64,000 bases of DNA from Acidobacteriota bacterium (GCA_003170135.1 PMZR01000046.1:1-64000), one strand, 5' to 3'; shown: positions 17,117 through 26,556, counted from the first letter of the stretch. The notes: generated by a model from the sequence alone, not told the origin. A program made the numbers and translations.

Positions 17117-19912
17117 TTATTTCATCGACGGATTGAACCGGACGCCGAAGGCGAACGTCGGCTTGTAGAACTCCCGCTGGACGACGTATTGCGGGCTGCC
17201 GTTGTAGAAGCCGAACACCTCGTTGGTCAGGTTCAGGCCGTAGACCACCAGCGAGAGCCCGCGCGCCACCTGCACCGTCGCCTGCGCGTCAACCTGGAAG
17301 TGCGGGTAGAGGTAGTTGTCCCCGCCCGGCCCCTGCGTGCCCCCGGCCGTCAGGTCGCCTGCCGCCATCGGCGTGCCGTCGCTGTTCAGGTTCTGATACT
17401 GGTAGGCGAAGATGTTCGACCCGTTGAAGCTCATGCCCAGGCGAATCGACACCGGCCCGCCGTCGTAGGTCGGGCTGATATTCCAGGTGTGGGGCGCCTG
17501 CCGGAGCAGCGCCGGACGGTCGGTCCGGAACGGGATCCCTCGCGCCTCGGACATCGTGTAGCTGTAGTTTGCCGACAGGCCGAAGCCTCTGAGGAAGCCC
17601 TGCAGATGCTGCTGGTAGGCGATCTCGAAGCCATGCAGCGTCGCGCTTCCCGCGTTGCCAGGCTGCGACACCAGGTAGCCCGCATACGGCCCCGATGTCG
17701 GCCGCGTCTGGGTCGCGATAATCGGATCGCTCAGCTGTTTGAAGAAGTACCCGGCGCTGAACATGCCCAGCGGGCGCAGGTACTGCTCGAACAGAACGTC
17801 GAAGTTGTTCGCGTGCTCGGGTCTCAGGTCGGGATTGCCCAGGCTGATCGTCGGTGGATTCTGCGTCAGGTTCGGCAGGCCGGCCGCCTTCGTGATGTCC
17901 GAGGGATTCGGCCGCGACAACGCCCGGCTGAACGCCAGCCGCACGCTCCCGTCGTTGGACGTGGCGAACTTCAGGGCCGCGCTCGGCAACGTGTCAACGT
18001 AGTCGCCGCCCCCCTTGAAGTCCTGCAGCTTAGTGCTGCCGTTGTAGCTCAGCGTGTCCACATGCGTCGCCTCGAACCGCACGCCGGTCACCAGGCGCAC
18101 GCGCGCCGCCAGGTCCAGCGTGTTCATCACGTACCCCGCCGTCACCCGCTCGGTGAGGTTGTAAGTGCTCTTGCTCGGTCCCGGCACGCCGCCGGTGATG
18201 GTGAACTGATCCGGATGCGCCATCACGTAGCTCTGCACCTGGGTGTAGTCGACGTTGTTGGATGGCCAGGGGTAGCTGTTGGCGTAGTAGCTCGGATCCG
18301 CGAAGCTTCCCGCGAATTGCGCGATCGGGATGGTCTGCCCGCTCTTGACGGTGTAGGTGGTCGAGTACGTGCTGTTGTTCTTGCATCCGTTCCGGAGCTT
18401 TGCGCCGAACTCGAGCGTGCCGAACTGCCCTCCCGCCTGGTAGATCTTCCCGAACGACGCCGAGCCCTGCAGATTCAACTGGGCCGATCCCCCGCTGCTC
18501 GAGGGCTGCCAGCTCGACAACTTGTAGTTCGCGTTGTCCTGCACGTTGGTGGGCCCCGCCGCGTAGCACGACGCGCTGAACACCGGCACGTACACGTTGG
18601 TTGTCGCGGCCGGGTCATCGACGCAGTTCGGGGTCTTGCCGTTCCACTTGAAGCTGGCGCCGCCGCTGCCGCCCAGCATCTGCGACCGTGCGGCGGAGGC
18701 GTCCCAGCTCAGCCAGCTCATCCCGAGCGTGTGATGGCCCGCCGCCACCAGGTTCCCCACCGAGGTTTCAGGCCGCCGCCAGTCGATGCTCGACCCCGGC
18801 GTGTCCCCGTCGTTCAGCGTATACACCCACTTCTGTCCCCAGTTGCGGAAGTCCGAGTAGAACCCGCGCAAGGAGAGACTCGTCGCGTTGTTCAGGCGAT
18901 AATCGGAGCTCCCCGACAGGCCCCACCGCGTCCGATAGTACATGTAGTCGCGCAGGTCGATGCTGTCGTAGTGCGGGTCCAGGCTCGTGACGGTCGGCGA
19001 CGGTTCGAGGTCGTTGATCCCGCGCCCGTTCCAGTCGTAGGTCCCCCCGATGAGCACGCCCACCTTCTTGTCCGCGCCGAAACGCATGCCCTCGGTCGCG
19101 CCGAACTGATCCACGCCACGGCCGTTGATGATCGGCGTGTATCCCCCGAGTGCGGACACCATCACGGTCGGCACGTTGGCTGCCGTCTTCGTCCGCAGGT
19201 TCACGCTGCCGCCGATCCCGTCGCCGTCCATGTTCGCCTGCAGCGTCTTGTTGATCTCGACCGATTCGACCAGGTCCGACGCCAGCGTATCCAGCTTGAT
19301 CTGCCGCACGCCGCTCTCCGGCGACGGCACGTTCACGCCGTCGATCGTCGTGTTGCTCAACCGCGGCTCCGTCCCGCGGATCTGGACGTACTTGCCTTCA
19401 CCCTCGTCGCGTTCCAGCGTCACGCTCGGCAGCCGCCCCACCGCGTCCGCGATGTTGGCGTTCGGCAGGCTCGTGATCACTTCCGCGGGCAGCACCTGCA
19501 CGATGTTGTCTGCGGTCCGCTGGCGGTTGATCTGCTCCGCCTCGCCCCGGGGCCGAGCCGCGGTCACCAGGATCTGCGAGCTCTGCCCGGCGACGTCGAG
19601 CTTCGCGTCCAGGCGAGCGGGCTGTCCCGCGGCCAGGGTCACCTCCTTCGTGAACGGGCTGAAGCCCACGTAGTTGACGTTCACGGTATAGTTGCCGGCC
19701 TCGAGGCCCGAGATCGTGAACTCGCCCTGGTTGTCGGTCACCGCGTTGCCGCCCTTCGGCGCCAGCGTCACCACCGCGCCCGGCAGCACGCCGCCGGTGG
19801 AATCCATCACGCGGCCCTTGATCGATCCGGTCGCGCCTTCCGCCAGCACGATCGGCGCTGACAGGACCAGACAGAGAATCGCCGCACTGAGCCCGGCACG
19901 ACTGACCTTCAT
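17117..19912 (-). CDS. TonB-dependent outer-membrane receptor with carboxypeptidase-regulatory-like N-domain
   Basis: A 931-residue receptor. It has a signal peptide (1-25), a carboxypeptidase-D-regulatory-like beta-sandwich (about 28-115, GSIKGRVMDSTGGVLPGA), a plug domain (about 125-230, with VQIRGTEPRLSNTTIDGV and GDGIGGSVNLRT) and a 22-strand-type barrel ending in a typical aromatic terminus (FAFGVRFNPSMK). It imports a large substrate across the outer membrane using TonB energy. The downstream secreted phosphoesterase and the Pho-box-like repeats upstream suggest a phosphorylated organic substrate; this is inference. The ATG at 19912 has an AGGAGGAGGG Shine-Dalgarno 8 bases upstream. Confidence 0.93.
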   Translation of the reverse strand: MKVSRAGLSAAILCLVLSAPIVLAEGATGSIKGRVMDSTGGVLPGAVVTLAPKGGNAVTDNQGEFTISGLEAGNYTVNVNYVGFSPFTKEVTLAAGQPARLDAKLDVAGQSSQILVTAARPRGEAEQINRQRTADNIVQVLPAEVITSLPNANIADAVGRLPSVTLERDEGEGKYVQIRGTEPRLSNTTIDGVNVPSPESGVRQIKLDTLASDLVESVEINKTLQANMDGDGIGGSVNLRTKTAANVPTVMVSALGGYTPIINGRGVDQFGATEGMRFGADKKVGVLIGGTYDWNGRGINDLEPSPTVTSLDPHYDSIDLRDYMYYRTRWGLSGSSDYRLNNATSLSLRGFYSDFRNWGQKWVYTLNDGDTPGSSIDWRRPETSVGNLVAAGHHTLGMSWLSWDASAARSQMLGGSGGASFKWNGKTPNCVDDPAATTNVYVPVFSASCYAAGPTNVQDNANYKLSSWQPSSSGGSAQLNLQGSASFGKIYQAGGQFGTLEFGAKLRNGCKNNSTYSTTYTVKSGQTIPIAQFAGSFADPSYYANSYPWPSNNVDYTQVQSYVMAHPDQFTITGGVPGPSKSTYNLTERVTAGYVMNTLDLAARVRLVTGVRFEATHVDTLSYNGSTKLQDFKGGGDYVDTLPSAALKFATSNDGSVRLAFSRALSRPNPSDITKAAGLPNLTQNPPTISLGNPDLRPEHANNFDVLFEQYLRPLGMFSAGYFFKQLSDPIIATQTRPTSGPYAGYLVSQPGNAGSATLHGFEIAYQQHLQGFLRGFGLSANYSYTMSEARGIPFRTDRPALLRQAPHTWNISPTYDGGPVSIRLGMSFNGSNIFAYQYQNLNSDGTPMAAGDLTAGGTQGPGGDNYLYPHFQVDAQATVQVARGLSLVVYGLNLTNEVFGFYNGSPQYVVQREFYKPTFAFGVRFNPSMK

Positions 19913-20031
19913 CACTGGAACCCTCCTCCTATAGACAAGCCTGCGGAACCCTTCGGAAAGCCATCCGGTCGTTTCCGGTGTCGAGCTGTCCGTGGGTGAT
20001 CGGGAGTCTAGAGAGCGGAGGTGTCGATCCG

Positions 20032-20058
20032 ATGACGTCGCCGTTACGGAAAGGTAAA
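20032..20058 (-). promoter_or_regulatory. Putative Pho box upstream of the TonB receptor
   Basis: Read on the minus strand, half-sites TTTAC, GTAAC and GTCAT occur at exact 11-bp steps (20058-20054, 20047-20043, 20036-20032). The spacing and half-site match the repeats in front of the pst and phoB-like genes here. It lies about 120 bp before the receptor start. Confidence 0.5.
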
Positions 20059-20123
20059 CTTAGAATCTTCTTCGAGGAAGACTGGGGTTGTGCGCATCCA
20101 CGATGGACGGCGAGTCGTCGCGT

Positions 20124-20225
20124 TCAGCGAGGGCCGCGCGGGCGGGTGCCGAACAGCACCCAGAAGGACACGACCACGGTCGCGAGGCCCAGGATGGCCA
20201 GGACGATGTTGCCGGTGGTACTCAT
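20124..20225 (-). CDS. Small single-pass membrane protein (33 residues)
   Basis: An ATG-started reading frame of 34 codons including the stop. The product is MSTTGNIVLAILGLATVVVS followed by FWVLFGTRPRGPR: one hydrophobic helix of about 20 residues with a basic tail, so the C-terminus is predicted inside. It lies 36 bp after phoU on the same strand, so it may be the last gene of the phoR-pstB-phoU operon. I do not recognise a family. Size and topology recall KdpF/CydX-like small subunits, but no sequence match is claimed. Apart from this frame and the Pho-box repeats, the gap 19913-20261 shows nothing else. Confidence 0.5.
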   Translation of the reverse strand: MSTTGNIVLAILGLATVVVSFWVLFGTRPRGPR

Positions 20226-20261
20226 GGCCCTTCAGCCCTCGTTCGTGTTCGCTGATGCCTG

Positions 20262-20960
20262 CTACGGCAAGAAAGGCGGCGAGCCGGCGCCCATGTGGCG
20301 CACATCCCGCGCGGACACCATGAAGATGATGTCCTCGGCGATGTTCGTCGCGTGATCGCCGATGCGCTCCAGGTGGCGCGAGATGAGAATGAGATCGAGG
20401 GAGGGCTCGATCTTCGACGGGATCCCCAACATATAGGACAGCAGTTCCCGGAAGATCTGGTTCTTGAGGAAGTCGAGCAGGTCGTCGCGGTCGAGCACGG
20501 CCTGCGCCAGCGTCACATCGCTGCGGACGAACGCGTCGAGCGCGTCGCGTAACATCGACTGGGCGAGGTCCGCCATCCGTGGCAGGTCGATGAGCGGTTT
20601 GACCGGCGGGTGCAGCAGGTAACGCGCGGACGCTTCCGCGATGTTGACGGCGAGATCGCCGACGCGCTCGAGATCGCTGTTGATCTTGATCGCGGCCACG
20701 ATCGCGCGCAGGTCGACCGCCATCGGCTGTTGCAGCGCGAGCAGCGTGAACGCGCGCGTATCGATTTCCAGGTGCAGTCGGTTGATCGGCGCGTCGCCCT
20801 CGGCCACCGCCCGCACCGCCGCCGGGTCGCGTTCGACCAGCGCCTTGACGGCCGCGACGACCCGTTCCTCCGCCAAGCCGCCCATCGCCAGCAGTCGCTG
20901 CTTCAGTTCGTCCAGTTCCTGCTGAAAGTGCCGGACGACTGGACCGCTCGAGTCAGGCAT
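20262..20960 (-). CDS. phoU: Phosphate signalling regulator PhoU (stand-alone)
   Basis: A 232-residue all-helical protein with two PhoU repeats. The acidic metal-binding motifs are visible in each: INSDLERVGDLAVNIAE near residue 95 and ISRHLERIGDHATNIAED near residue 195. PhoU links the Pst transporter to the PhoR kinase and keeps the Pho regulon off when phosphate is ample. It starts 9 bp after the pstB stop with GAGGAC upstream. This is the canonical copy; a second PhoU in the window is fused to a phosphatase-like domain. Confidence 0.95.
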   Translation of the reverse strand: MPDSSGPVVRHFQQELDELKQRLLAMGGLAEERVVAAVKALVERDPAAVRAVAEGDAPINRLHLEIDTRAFTLLALQQPMAVDLRAIVAAIKINSDLERVGDLAVNIAEASARYLLHPPVKPLIDLPRMADLAQSMLRDALDAFVRSDVTLAQAVLDRDDLLDFLKNQIFRELLSYMLGIPSKIEPSLDLILISRHLERIGDHATNIAEDIIFMVSARDVRHMGAGSPPFLP

Positions 20961-20969
20961 CGATGTCCT

Positions 20970-21830
20970 CTACCCAAACCTGCCGGTGATGTAGTCCTCG
21001 GTGAGTTTCTCGTGCGGCGCCGTGAACAACCGGTCCGTCCGGTCGTATTCCACGAGGCGCCCGAGCCAGAAGAACGCGGTGTGGTCGGAGACGCGCGCCG
21101 CCTGCTGCATGTTGTGCGTCACGATCACGATCGTGTACCGCTGCTTCAACGCGAAGATGAGCTCCTCGATGCGCTGGGTGGCGATCGGATCGAGCGCCGA
21201 GGCGGGCTCGTCCATCAGCAGGATCTCGGGCTCCACAGCGAGCGCTCGCGCAATGCACAACCGCTGTTGCTGTCCGCCGGAGAGCGCCAGGGCGCTCTCC
21301 TTCAACCGGTCCTTGACCTCGTCCCACAGCGCGGCCGACCGGAGGCTGTCTTCCACGCGGCCACGAACCTCGTCCCGCGACCGGGCCAGGCCGTTCACCC
21401 GGACGCCGTAGGCCACGTTGTCGAAGATCGATTTCGGGAACGGGTTCGATTTCTGGAACACCATCCCGACACGGCGCCGCAGGTCCACCACGTCGACGGC
21501 AGGGCGGTACACGTCCACACCGTCCACCAGCACCTGGCCAGTCACGCGTATTCCAGGAATCGTGTCGTTCAGCCGGTTCAGTGTCCGCAGAAAGGTGCTC
21601 TTGCCACACCCGGAGGGCCCGATGAACGCGGTGACGAGGTTCGGCGGAATGGCGAGCGAGATCTCTTCCAGGGCCCGCTTCGCCCCGTAATAGAAGTCGA
21701 GGTGATCGACGGTGATCTTGGCTGGCGCGGTGGACGTCTCGGCCTTCGCCACGCGTTCGGCGACCACCACGGGAGGAGTGTACACGACCAACAGGTTAGC
21801 CCGGGGATATTGCTGCGCCGTTTCGAGCAT
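20970..21830 (-). CDS. pstB: Phosphate ABC transporter ATPase PstB (canonical)
   Basis: A 286-residue PstB with every ABC motif intact: Walker [11 protein letters not shown]-loop [11 protein letters not shown], signature [13 protein letters not shown], Walker [14 protein letters not shown], and switch histidine in [14 protein letters not shown]. It hydrolyses ATP to drive PstCA-mediated phosphate uptake. The N-terminus carries about 40 extra residues before the first strand, so an internal start is possible. It begins 1 bp after phoR. It is the reference for judging the two aberrant PstB proteins of the second operon. Confidence 0.95.
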   Translation of the reverse strand: MLETAQQYPRANLLVVYTPPVVVAERVAKAETSTAPAKITVDHLDFYYGAKRALEEISLAIPPNLVTAFIGPSGCGKSTFLRTLNRLNDTIPGIRVTGQVLVDGVDVYRPAVDVVDLRRRVGMVFQKSNPFPKSIFDNVAYGVRVNGLARSRDEVRGRVEDSLRSAALWDEVKDRLKESALALSGGQQQRLCIARALAVEPEILLMDEPASALDPIATQRIEELIFALKQRYTIVIVTHNMQQAARVSDHTAFFWLGRLVEYDRTDRLFTAPHEKLTEDYITGRFG

Positions 21831-21831
21831 G

Positions 21832-23223
21832 TTAAATCGGCGTTTCGGCGCGGGGTTCGGCTGGGGTGAGGGGCAGGGTGATCGTGAACGCCGCCCCGCC
21901 GCCGGGCCTGTTGGCCGCCACGACTTCACCGGACAGGCGGGCGATCAAGTGTTTGACGATGGAGAGGCCGAGCCCGGTGCCGCCCGATTCCCGGGAGCGT
22001 GCCTTGTCCACGCGGTAGAAGCGCTCGAAGATGCGCTCGAGGTCCGCCGCGGGAAGGCCGGGGCCCTCGTCTTCGACGCGGATGACGATGTGGTCGCCCG
22101 CCCGTTCGGCCGACACGATGATGCGGCTGCCCTCGGGCGAATAGTTCGACGCGTTCTCCACGACGTTGCGGAGCGCGTCCTGCAATTTGGCCGCATCGAT
22201 CGCGATCCGCGGGACCTCCGGTGCGACGCTCACCACCACCTGCTGCGTCTTGCGCTCGATCGACGGCGACAGGTCCCGGACGACCCCGCGCACGAGATCG
22301 TCGAGCACGCACGGAGCCGCGTCGAGGGGCTCTTCCCGCGCGTCGAGACTGGCGAGCCGCAGCAGGTCCTTGACGAGGCGTTCCATGCGCGTGGTCTGGC
22401 GAGCGATGACCTCGAGAAACTGCTGGCGCTCGGCAGGATCCACCGGTTCGTCGGTGAGCGCCTCGACGTATCCGCGGATCGCCGTGAGCGGCGTCCGCAA
22501 CTCATGGGAGACGTTGGCGACGAAATCCCTGCGGACGAGGTCGGCCCGGCGCAGTTCCGTGACATCGTGCAGCACCAGGACCGCACCGGTCGCGGAGGTC
22601 CCCAGCCCGACGGGAGCGGTGCGCGCGACAAGCCTCAGCGGGGATCGAGCGGGCTGGAACTCGAGGAGGTCCGGCACGGTCCCCGTCAGCGCCTCAGCCA
22701 GAACGCCCGCGATGCCCGGGTGACGGATCGATTCGAGGTAGTGCCGATCGATGGCGGCCTCGCCCTCGAGACCCAGCATCGTCGTCACCGCCCGATTCAC
22801 CATCTGCACGCGCCCATCCGCGTCAACGACGAGGACCCCTTCGTGCATCCCCGCGAGGATCGCCGCGAGGCGGGCGCGATGCCGCTCGGCGTCGTTCAGG
22901 CGGTTCGCGAGATCGCGGATCGTGTCGTCGAGGACCTTCGCCGTGGTGCCGAGCTCGTCGCTCTCGTAGCTCCGTGCCGGGTGGTTCGGCTCGCCCGCCG
23001 CGCACGCGCGTGCGGAGGCGGCGATGGCACGGACGTACCGGCCGAGCAGCCTGGACGCCGCAAAGGCCAGACCCAGGGCGCCGGCCAGCGCGATGCCGAG
23101 CGCAACCAGCGTGACCTGCGGCACGCTCAGTGGCACCGAGACCGCCAAGACGACCAGCAGCTCAGCGGTGAGCGTGACGCCCGCGACCGCCAGGAACGCC
23201 TTTCCGCGAAAGTCAACGCGCAT
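21832..23223 (-). CDS. phoR: Phosphate-regulon sensor histidine kinase PhoR
   Basis: About 463 residues: two N-terminal membrane helices (about 10-60), a HAMP-like linker, a PAS domain (about 115-215, with [15 protein letters not shown]), the dimerisation/phosphoacceptor box [19 protein letters not shown], and an HATPase domain with [22 protein letters not shown] and [12 protein letters not shown]. Domain order and the short periplasmic loop match PhoR. It phosphorylates a PhoB-like regulator when phosphate is scarce; two candidate regulators lie in this window. First gene of phoR-pstB-phoU, divergent from pstC. The start at 23223 precedes the first membrane helix. Confidence 0.9.
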   Translation of the reverse strand: MRVDFRGKAFLAVAGVTLTAELLVVLAVSVPLSVPQVTLVALGIALAGALGLAFAASRLLGRYVRAIAASARACAAGEPNHPARSYESDELGTTAKVLDDTIRDLANRLNDAERHRARLAAILAGMHEGVLVVDADGRVQMVNRAVTTMLGLEGEAAIDRHYLESIRHPGIAGVLAEALTGTVPDLLEFQPARSPLRLVARTAPVGLGTSATGAVLVLHDVTELRRADLVRRDFVANVSHELRTPLTAIRGYVEALTDEPVDPAERQQFLEVIARQTTRMERLVKDLLRLASLDAREEPLDAAPCVLDDLVRGVVRDLSPSIERKTQQVVVSVAPEVPRIAIDAAKLQDALRNVVENASNYSPEGSRIIVSAERAGDHIVIRVEDEGPGLPAADLERIFERFYRVDKARSRESGGTGLGLSIVKHLIARLSGEVVAANRPGGGAAFTITLPLTPAEPRAETPI

Positions 23224-23346
23224 GGGGTTCACCGAGGGCACACGACCGGTCGACGTTCGATCGGACCCGGACCGCGCCGGCATTGAGCCGACTCGCGGGG
23301 TCGGTCCGAGAGAAAGAACGGAATCGACCGAAGGTAGCGCGCCACT

Positions 23347-23384
23347 GTTTCGGTGACGTATCGGGTCGGTGAAATCGAGGTTAC
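23347..23384 (-). promoter_or_regulatory. Putative Pho box upstream of phoR
   Basis: On the minus strand four half-sites lie at exact 11-bp steps: GTAAC (23384-23380), TTCAC (23373-23369), GATAC (23362-23358) and GAAAC (23351-23347). It would allow autoactivation of phoR-pstB-phoU. Confidence 0.5.
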
Positions 23385-23393
23385 AAGATGGCC

Positions 23394-23431
23394 AGGACTG
23401 CTGGTTAACGCGGATTTAACATGGGCGACAC
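23394..23431 (+). promoter_or_regulatory. Putative Pho box upstream of pstC-pstA
   Basis: Four half-sites at exact 11-bp steps: AGGAC (23394), TTAAC (23405), TTAAC (23416), GACAC (23427). The two identical central TTAAC copies make this the best-conserved box in the window. It ends 63 bp before the pstC start. Confidence 0.6.
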
Positions 23432-23494
23432 GAGTCGGAAACCGGCGGGCCGTAGGCTGGGGGACGTGAATCAGCTCATGAGCGTGGTGAACCG

Positions 23495-24490
23495 GTGAAC
23501 GCGCAAGGCGCCACCGAACCCGGGGCGGCCGGGACGAACCGCTGGCGCCGGCCGCGCGTCGCCAGCGTGGTCGAGCGACTGCGCGGCGGTGGTATCGGCG
23601 TGCACCTGCTGGTGTTCGCCTTCGGTGCCATGGTCCTCGTGATCACGGGGATGCTGGCCTGGCAGTTGTTCGTGCACTCCGCGCTAGCTCGCCAGAAGTT
23701 CGGCTTGTCGTTTCTCGTGACCCAGACCTGGGACCCCGTCACGGGTGAGTTCGGTGCGGCGCCGTTCATCTACGGGACGCTGGTCACGTCGGCAATCGCG
23801 CTCCTCGTGGCGGTGCCGGTTGGCGTGGCGGTCGCGATCTTCCTGGCCGAGTTAGCCCACCCGAAGGTGTCCGACGCGTGCGGGCTGCTCCTCGAGTTGC
23901 TTGCCGCGGTTCCGAGCGTGATCTACGGACTCGTCGGGATCGCGATCCTCGTTCCGCTGATGCGGGAGTGGATCGAGCCCGGGTTGCGTGCCGCCACGGG
24001 TGGGTTCCCGCTCTTCTCCGGGCCCGCTCTGGGTGTCGGGTACCTGACGGCCGGGCTCGTGCTGGCCGTCATGGTGACGCCGTTCATCGTGTCCGTCAGT
24101 CGTGAAGTGCTGATTGCGGTGCCGCGCGCCCAGCGCGAAGCGGCGCTGGCCCTGGGATCGACCAAGTGGGAGAGCACCTGGAAGGTGGTGCTTCCCTACG
24201 CGCGCCCGGGCATCTACGGGGCCATCTTCCTGGCCCTGGGCCGCGCGCTGGGCGAAACGATGGCCGTGACCATGGTCATCGGCAACCGGCCGTCGATCGC
24301 CGCGTCGCTGTTCGCGCCGGGCTACAGCATGGCCGCGGTGGTCGCCAACGAGTTCGCCGAGGCTGGAGCCGGCGAGTACCTGGCGGCACTCACCTACATC
24401 GGCCTCGTCCTGTTCCTGCTGACGATGCTCATCAACGGAACGGCGCGGCTCCTCATCATGGCGACGACGCGGGAAGGAAGCGGGACATGA
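23495..24490 (+). CDS. pstC: Phosphate ABC transporter permease PstC (first copy)
   Basis: A 331-residue inner-membrane permease with about six helices. The cytoplasmic EAA loop reads AQREAALALGSTKWESTWKV, followed by GRALGETMAVTMVIGN, both diagnostic of PstC. It forms the phosphate channel with PstA. GTG start at 23495. A short frame MSVVNR ends with a TGA overlapping this GTG, which may couple pstC translation to a leader. No pstS or pstB lies in this transcript: pstB is divergent (with phoR) and pstS is convergent (with the porin), so the system is split over three units. Confidence 0.93.
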   Translation: MNAQGATEPGAAGTNRWRRPRVASVVERLRGGGIGVHLLVFAFGAMVLVITGMLAWQLFVHSALARQKFGLSFLVTQTWDPVTGEFGAAPFIYGTLVTSAIALLVAVPVGVAVAIFLAELAHPKVSDACGLLLELLAAVPSVIYGLVGIAILVPLMREWIEPGLRAATGGFPLFSGPALGVGYLTAGLVLAVMVTPFIVSVSREVLIAVPRAQREAALALGSTKWESTWKVVLPYARPGIYGAIFLALGRALGETMAVTMVIGNRPSIAASLFAPGYSMAAVVANEFAEAGAGEYLAALTYIGLVLFLLTMLINGTARLLIMATTREGSGT

Positions 24491-25335
24491 GCGCGCGGAA
24501 TTTGCGGCGCCGTATCGTCAGCGCCGCGATGCTCGGCTTGACTGCGGTTGCCACCGTGCTGAGCATCTCAATCCTCTTCTTCCTGCTAGGCTACCTGATC
24601 TACAAGGGCGGATCGTCGCTCAACTGGGCGTTCTTCACCGAACTGCCCCGGCCGATGGGGGAAGAAGGCGGTGGAATGGCCAACGCAATCGTCGGCAGCG
24701 GCAAGCTGCTGCTCATCGCCGCGTGCACGGGCCTCCCGATCGGATTCATGGCGGGCCTGTACGTGTCGGAGTTCGCGTCCCGCCCGATGGCCTCGGTCGT
24801 CCGCTACGCGGCCGATCTGCTCAACGGCGTGCCCTCGATCGTCGTCGGGATCTTCATCTACACGCTGCTCGTGCTGCCCATGCAGCACTTCTCGGCCCTT
24901 GCGGGCGGCGCTGCCCTGGGCGTGATGATGATCCCGATCATGACGCGGTCCACCGAGGAATTCCTGCGCGCCGTCCCGACATCCCTGCGTGAGGCGTCGC
25001 TCGCGCTCGGCGCGAGCCGTGCAGTCACGATCGTTCGCGTGATCGTCCCGGCCGCGTCACGCGGCATCATCACCGCCGCGATGCTGGGCCTGGCGCGGGT
25101 GGCCGGCGAGACCGCCCCGCTCATCTTCACCGCGCTCAACAACCGCTACTGGAGCCGCGGATTCAACCAGCCGATCGCGTCGCTCCCGGTCATGATCTAC
25201 AACTACGCCCTCTCTCCCTACGACGACTGGCACCGGCAGGCCTGGGCCGCGGGCCTGGTGCTGCTGGCGCTGGTGCTCCTCGCCAACATCGGCGCGCGCC
25301 TGCTCGTCGGCCGGCGTGCGAATCTGACAGCGTGA
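24487..25335 (+). CDS. pstA: Phosphate ABC transporter permease PstA (first copy)
   Basis: A 282-residue permease with six predicted helices. The EAA loop is SLREASLALGASRAVTIVRV and the following helix contains ARVAGETAPLIFTA, typical of PstA. Its ATG overlaps the pstC stop (ATGA). It pairs with PstC to form the phosphate translocation path. It is followed by two inverted-repeat structures and the convergent pstS gene. Confidence 0.93.
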   Translation: MSARNLRRRIVSAAMLGLTAVATVLSISILFFLLGYLIYKGGSSLNWAFFTELPRPMGEEGGGMANAIVGSGKLLLIAACTGLPIGFMAGLYVSEFASRPMASVVRYAADLLNGVPSIVVGIFIYTLLVLPMQHFSALAGGAALGVMMIPIMTRSTEEFLRAVPTSLREASLALGASRAVTIVRVIVPAASRGIITAAMLGLARVAGETAPLIFTALNNRYWSRGFNQPIASLPVMIYNYALSPYDDWHRQAWAAGLVLLALVLLANIGARLLVGRRANLTA

Positions 25336-25345
25336 CCGGAGCGTG

Positions 25346-25421
25346 GTGCTAGGTACTGGGTGCTGAGTGCCAGGTGCTGGAGCCGGCCCCGCGCACTTGG
25401 CACACTGCACGAAGCACAAGT
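25346..25421. repeat. Heptamer arrays as inverted arms after pstA
   Basis: The left arm is five gap-free units: GTGCTAG, GTACTGG, GTGCTGA, GTGCCAG, GTGCTGG (25346-25380). The right arm is CACTTGG, CACACTG, CACGAAG, CACAAGT (25394-25421), of complementary type. The unit is closely related to that of the mutY/Nudix array. Confidence 0.85.
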
Positions 25422-25447
25422 AGCGGTGGGCCGCCGAGTGGTGCGAC

Positions 25448-25488
25448 GGTAGACGGCAGCCGGCCCGTCAGGCCGTCTGCCGTCTACC
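25448..25488. terminator. 12-bp inverted repeat of heptamer type, probable bidirectional terminator
   Basis: GGTAGACGGCAG (25448-25459) and CTGCCGTCTACC (25477-25488) are perfect inverse complements around a 17-base loop, followed by another GTCTACC unit. It lies between convergent pstA and pstS. The right arm is CGTCTGC, CGTCTAC, CGTCTAC, again a 7-bp period. There is no T-tract. Confidence 0.55.
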
Positions 25489-25530
25489 GTCTACCAGTTG
25501 TCATGACATCTCAGTCGCCGACGCCGCCGG

Positions 25531-26556
25531 CTACTGCGTCTTGATCTTCTTCAACGCTTCCATCTCGAGCTTGACGACCGAAGCGGGCAGCGGCGCGTAC
25601 CCGAGCGGTTCGGCAAATTTCTGGCCCTCGGTCAGCGCCCACTGCATGAAATCCACCATGGTCTTGGCCGCCTTCTTGTCCTTGGGGTTCTCGTACAGGA
25701 GCATCCAGGTGAACGACGAAATCGGGTAGGCCGTCGCGCCCGGGGCATTGGTGATGGACACTCTGAAGTCCGGGGGCATGACGCCTGCGGCGGCCGCGGC
25801 CGCGGCCGTGACGCCTTCCATCGTGCCGCGGACGAACGCGCCGGACGCGTTCTGCACGCTCCCGTAGCTGATGCTGTTCTGCAGCGCGTAGATCAGTTCC
25901 ACGTAGCCGATGGCGCCGGGTGTCTGCTTGACGAGCGCGGCGACTCCCGGATTCTGGGCGCCGCCGAGGCCGACGGGCCAGTTGAGCGCGGTATTGACGC
26001 CGACGCGCTTCTTCCACTCGGGCGAGACCTTGGCCAGGTAGTCCGCGAAGATGTAGGTCGTCCCGGAGCCGTCCGACCGGTGGACGACGTTGACGTCGGC
26101 GGCGGGCAGCGACACGCCGCCGTTCAGCTTCGTGATGGCGGGGTCGTTCCACTTCGTGATCTTGCCCAGGAAGATGTCGGCGAGCACCGGGCCCGTGAAC
26201 TTCAATTCGGCGGACACCCCGGGAATGTTGTAGACGGGCACCACGGCGCCGAGGACCGTCGGCAGGTGCAGGATCCGGCCCGGAGCAGCCAGCTGCTGAT
26301 CGTTGGTCATCGGGCCGTCGGTGGCGCCGAAAAACACGGTCATCGCGGTGATCTGCCGGATGCCGGCGCCCGACCCGACCGCCTGGTAGTTGATCTCGAC
26401 GCCGGTCTTCTTGTTGTACTCGCTGAACCATTTCGTGTAGATCGGCGCCGGGAAGGTCGCGCCCGCGCCGTTGATCTGCTGTGCCTGGGCGAGGAGCGTG
26501 GCTCCGAGCCCCGCGACGATGACCCCCGCCAAGAGCGATCGAATTGTCTTGGTCAT
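25531..26556 (-). CDS. pstS: Phosphate-binding periplasmic protein PstS (first copy)
   Basis: A 341-residue PstS with a signal peptide (1-25, ending LLAQAQQ). The mature start INGAGATFPAPIYTKWF is the phosphate-binding opening. Further ligand regions are GSGAGIRQI, FGATDGPMT and VVHRSDGSGTTYIF. It captures phosphate and delivers it to PstCA. It lies 61 bp after the porin gene on the same strand and is probably co-transcribed with it. A run of alanines (TAAAAAAAG) near residue 250 is unusual but in frame. Confidence 0.95.
   Translation of the reverse strand: MTKTIRSLLAGVIVAGLGATLLAQAQQINGAGATFPAPIYTKWFSEYNKKTGVEINYQAVGSGAGIRQITAMTVFFGATDGPMTNDQQLAAPGRILHLPTVLGAVVPVYNIPGVSAELKFTGPVLADIFLGKITKWNDPAITKLNGGVSLPAADVNVVHRSDGSGTTYIFADYLAKVSPEWKKRVGVNTALNWPVGLGGAQNPGVAALVKQTPGAIGYVELIYALQNSISYGSVQNASGAFVRGTMEGVTAAAAAAAGVMPPDFRVSITNAPGATAYPISSFTWMLLYENPKDKKAAKTMVDFMQWALTEGQKFAEPLGYAPLPASVVKLEMEALKKIKTQ

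Noticed and set aside
17189-19861. An 890-codon open frame antisense to the TonB receptor, and similar long antisense frames over the aldolase, ThiI, HpnE and kinase genes.
   Set aside because: They are GC-rich shadow frames with Arg/Ala/Pro/His-heavy, motif-free translations. The opposite strand carries recognised domains with proper starts.
23478-23498. A six-codon leader peptide (MSVVNR) whose stop overlaps the pstC start.
   Set aside because: Could be chance in a GC-rich leader. It is mentioned under pstC but not called as a gene.
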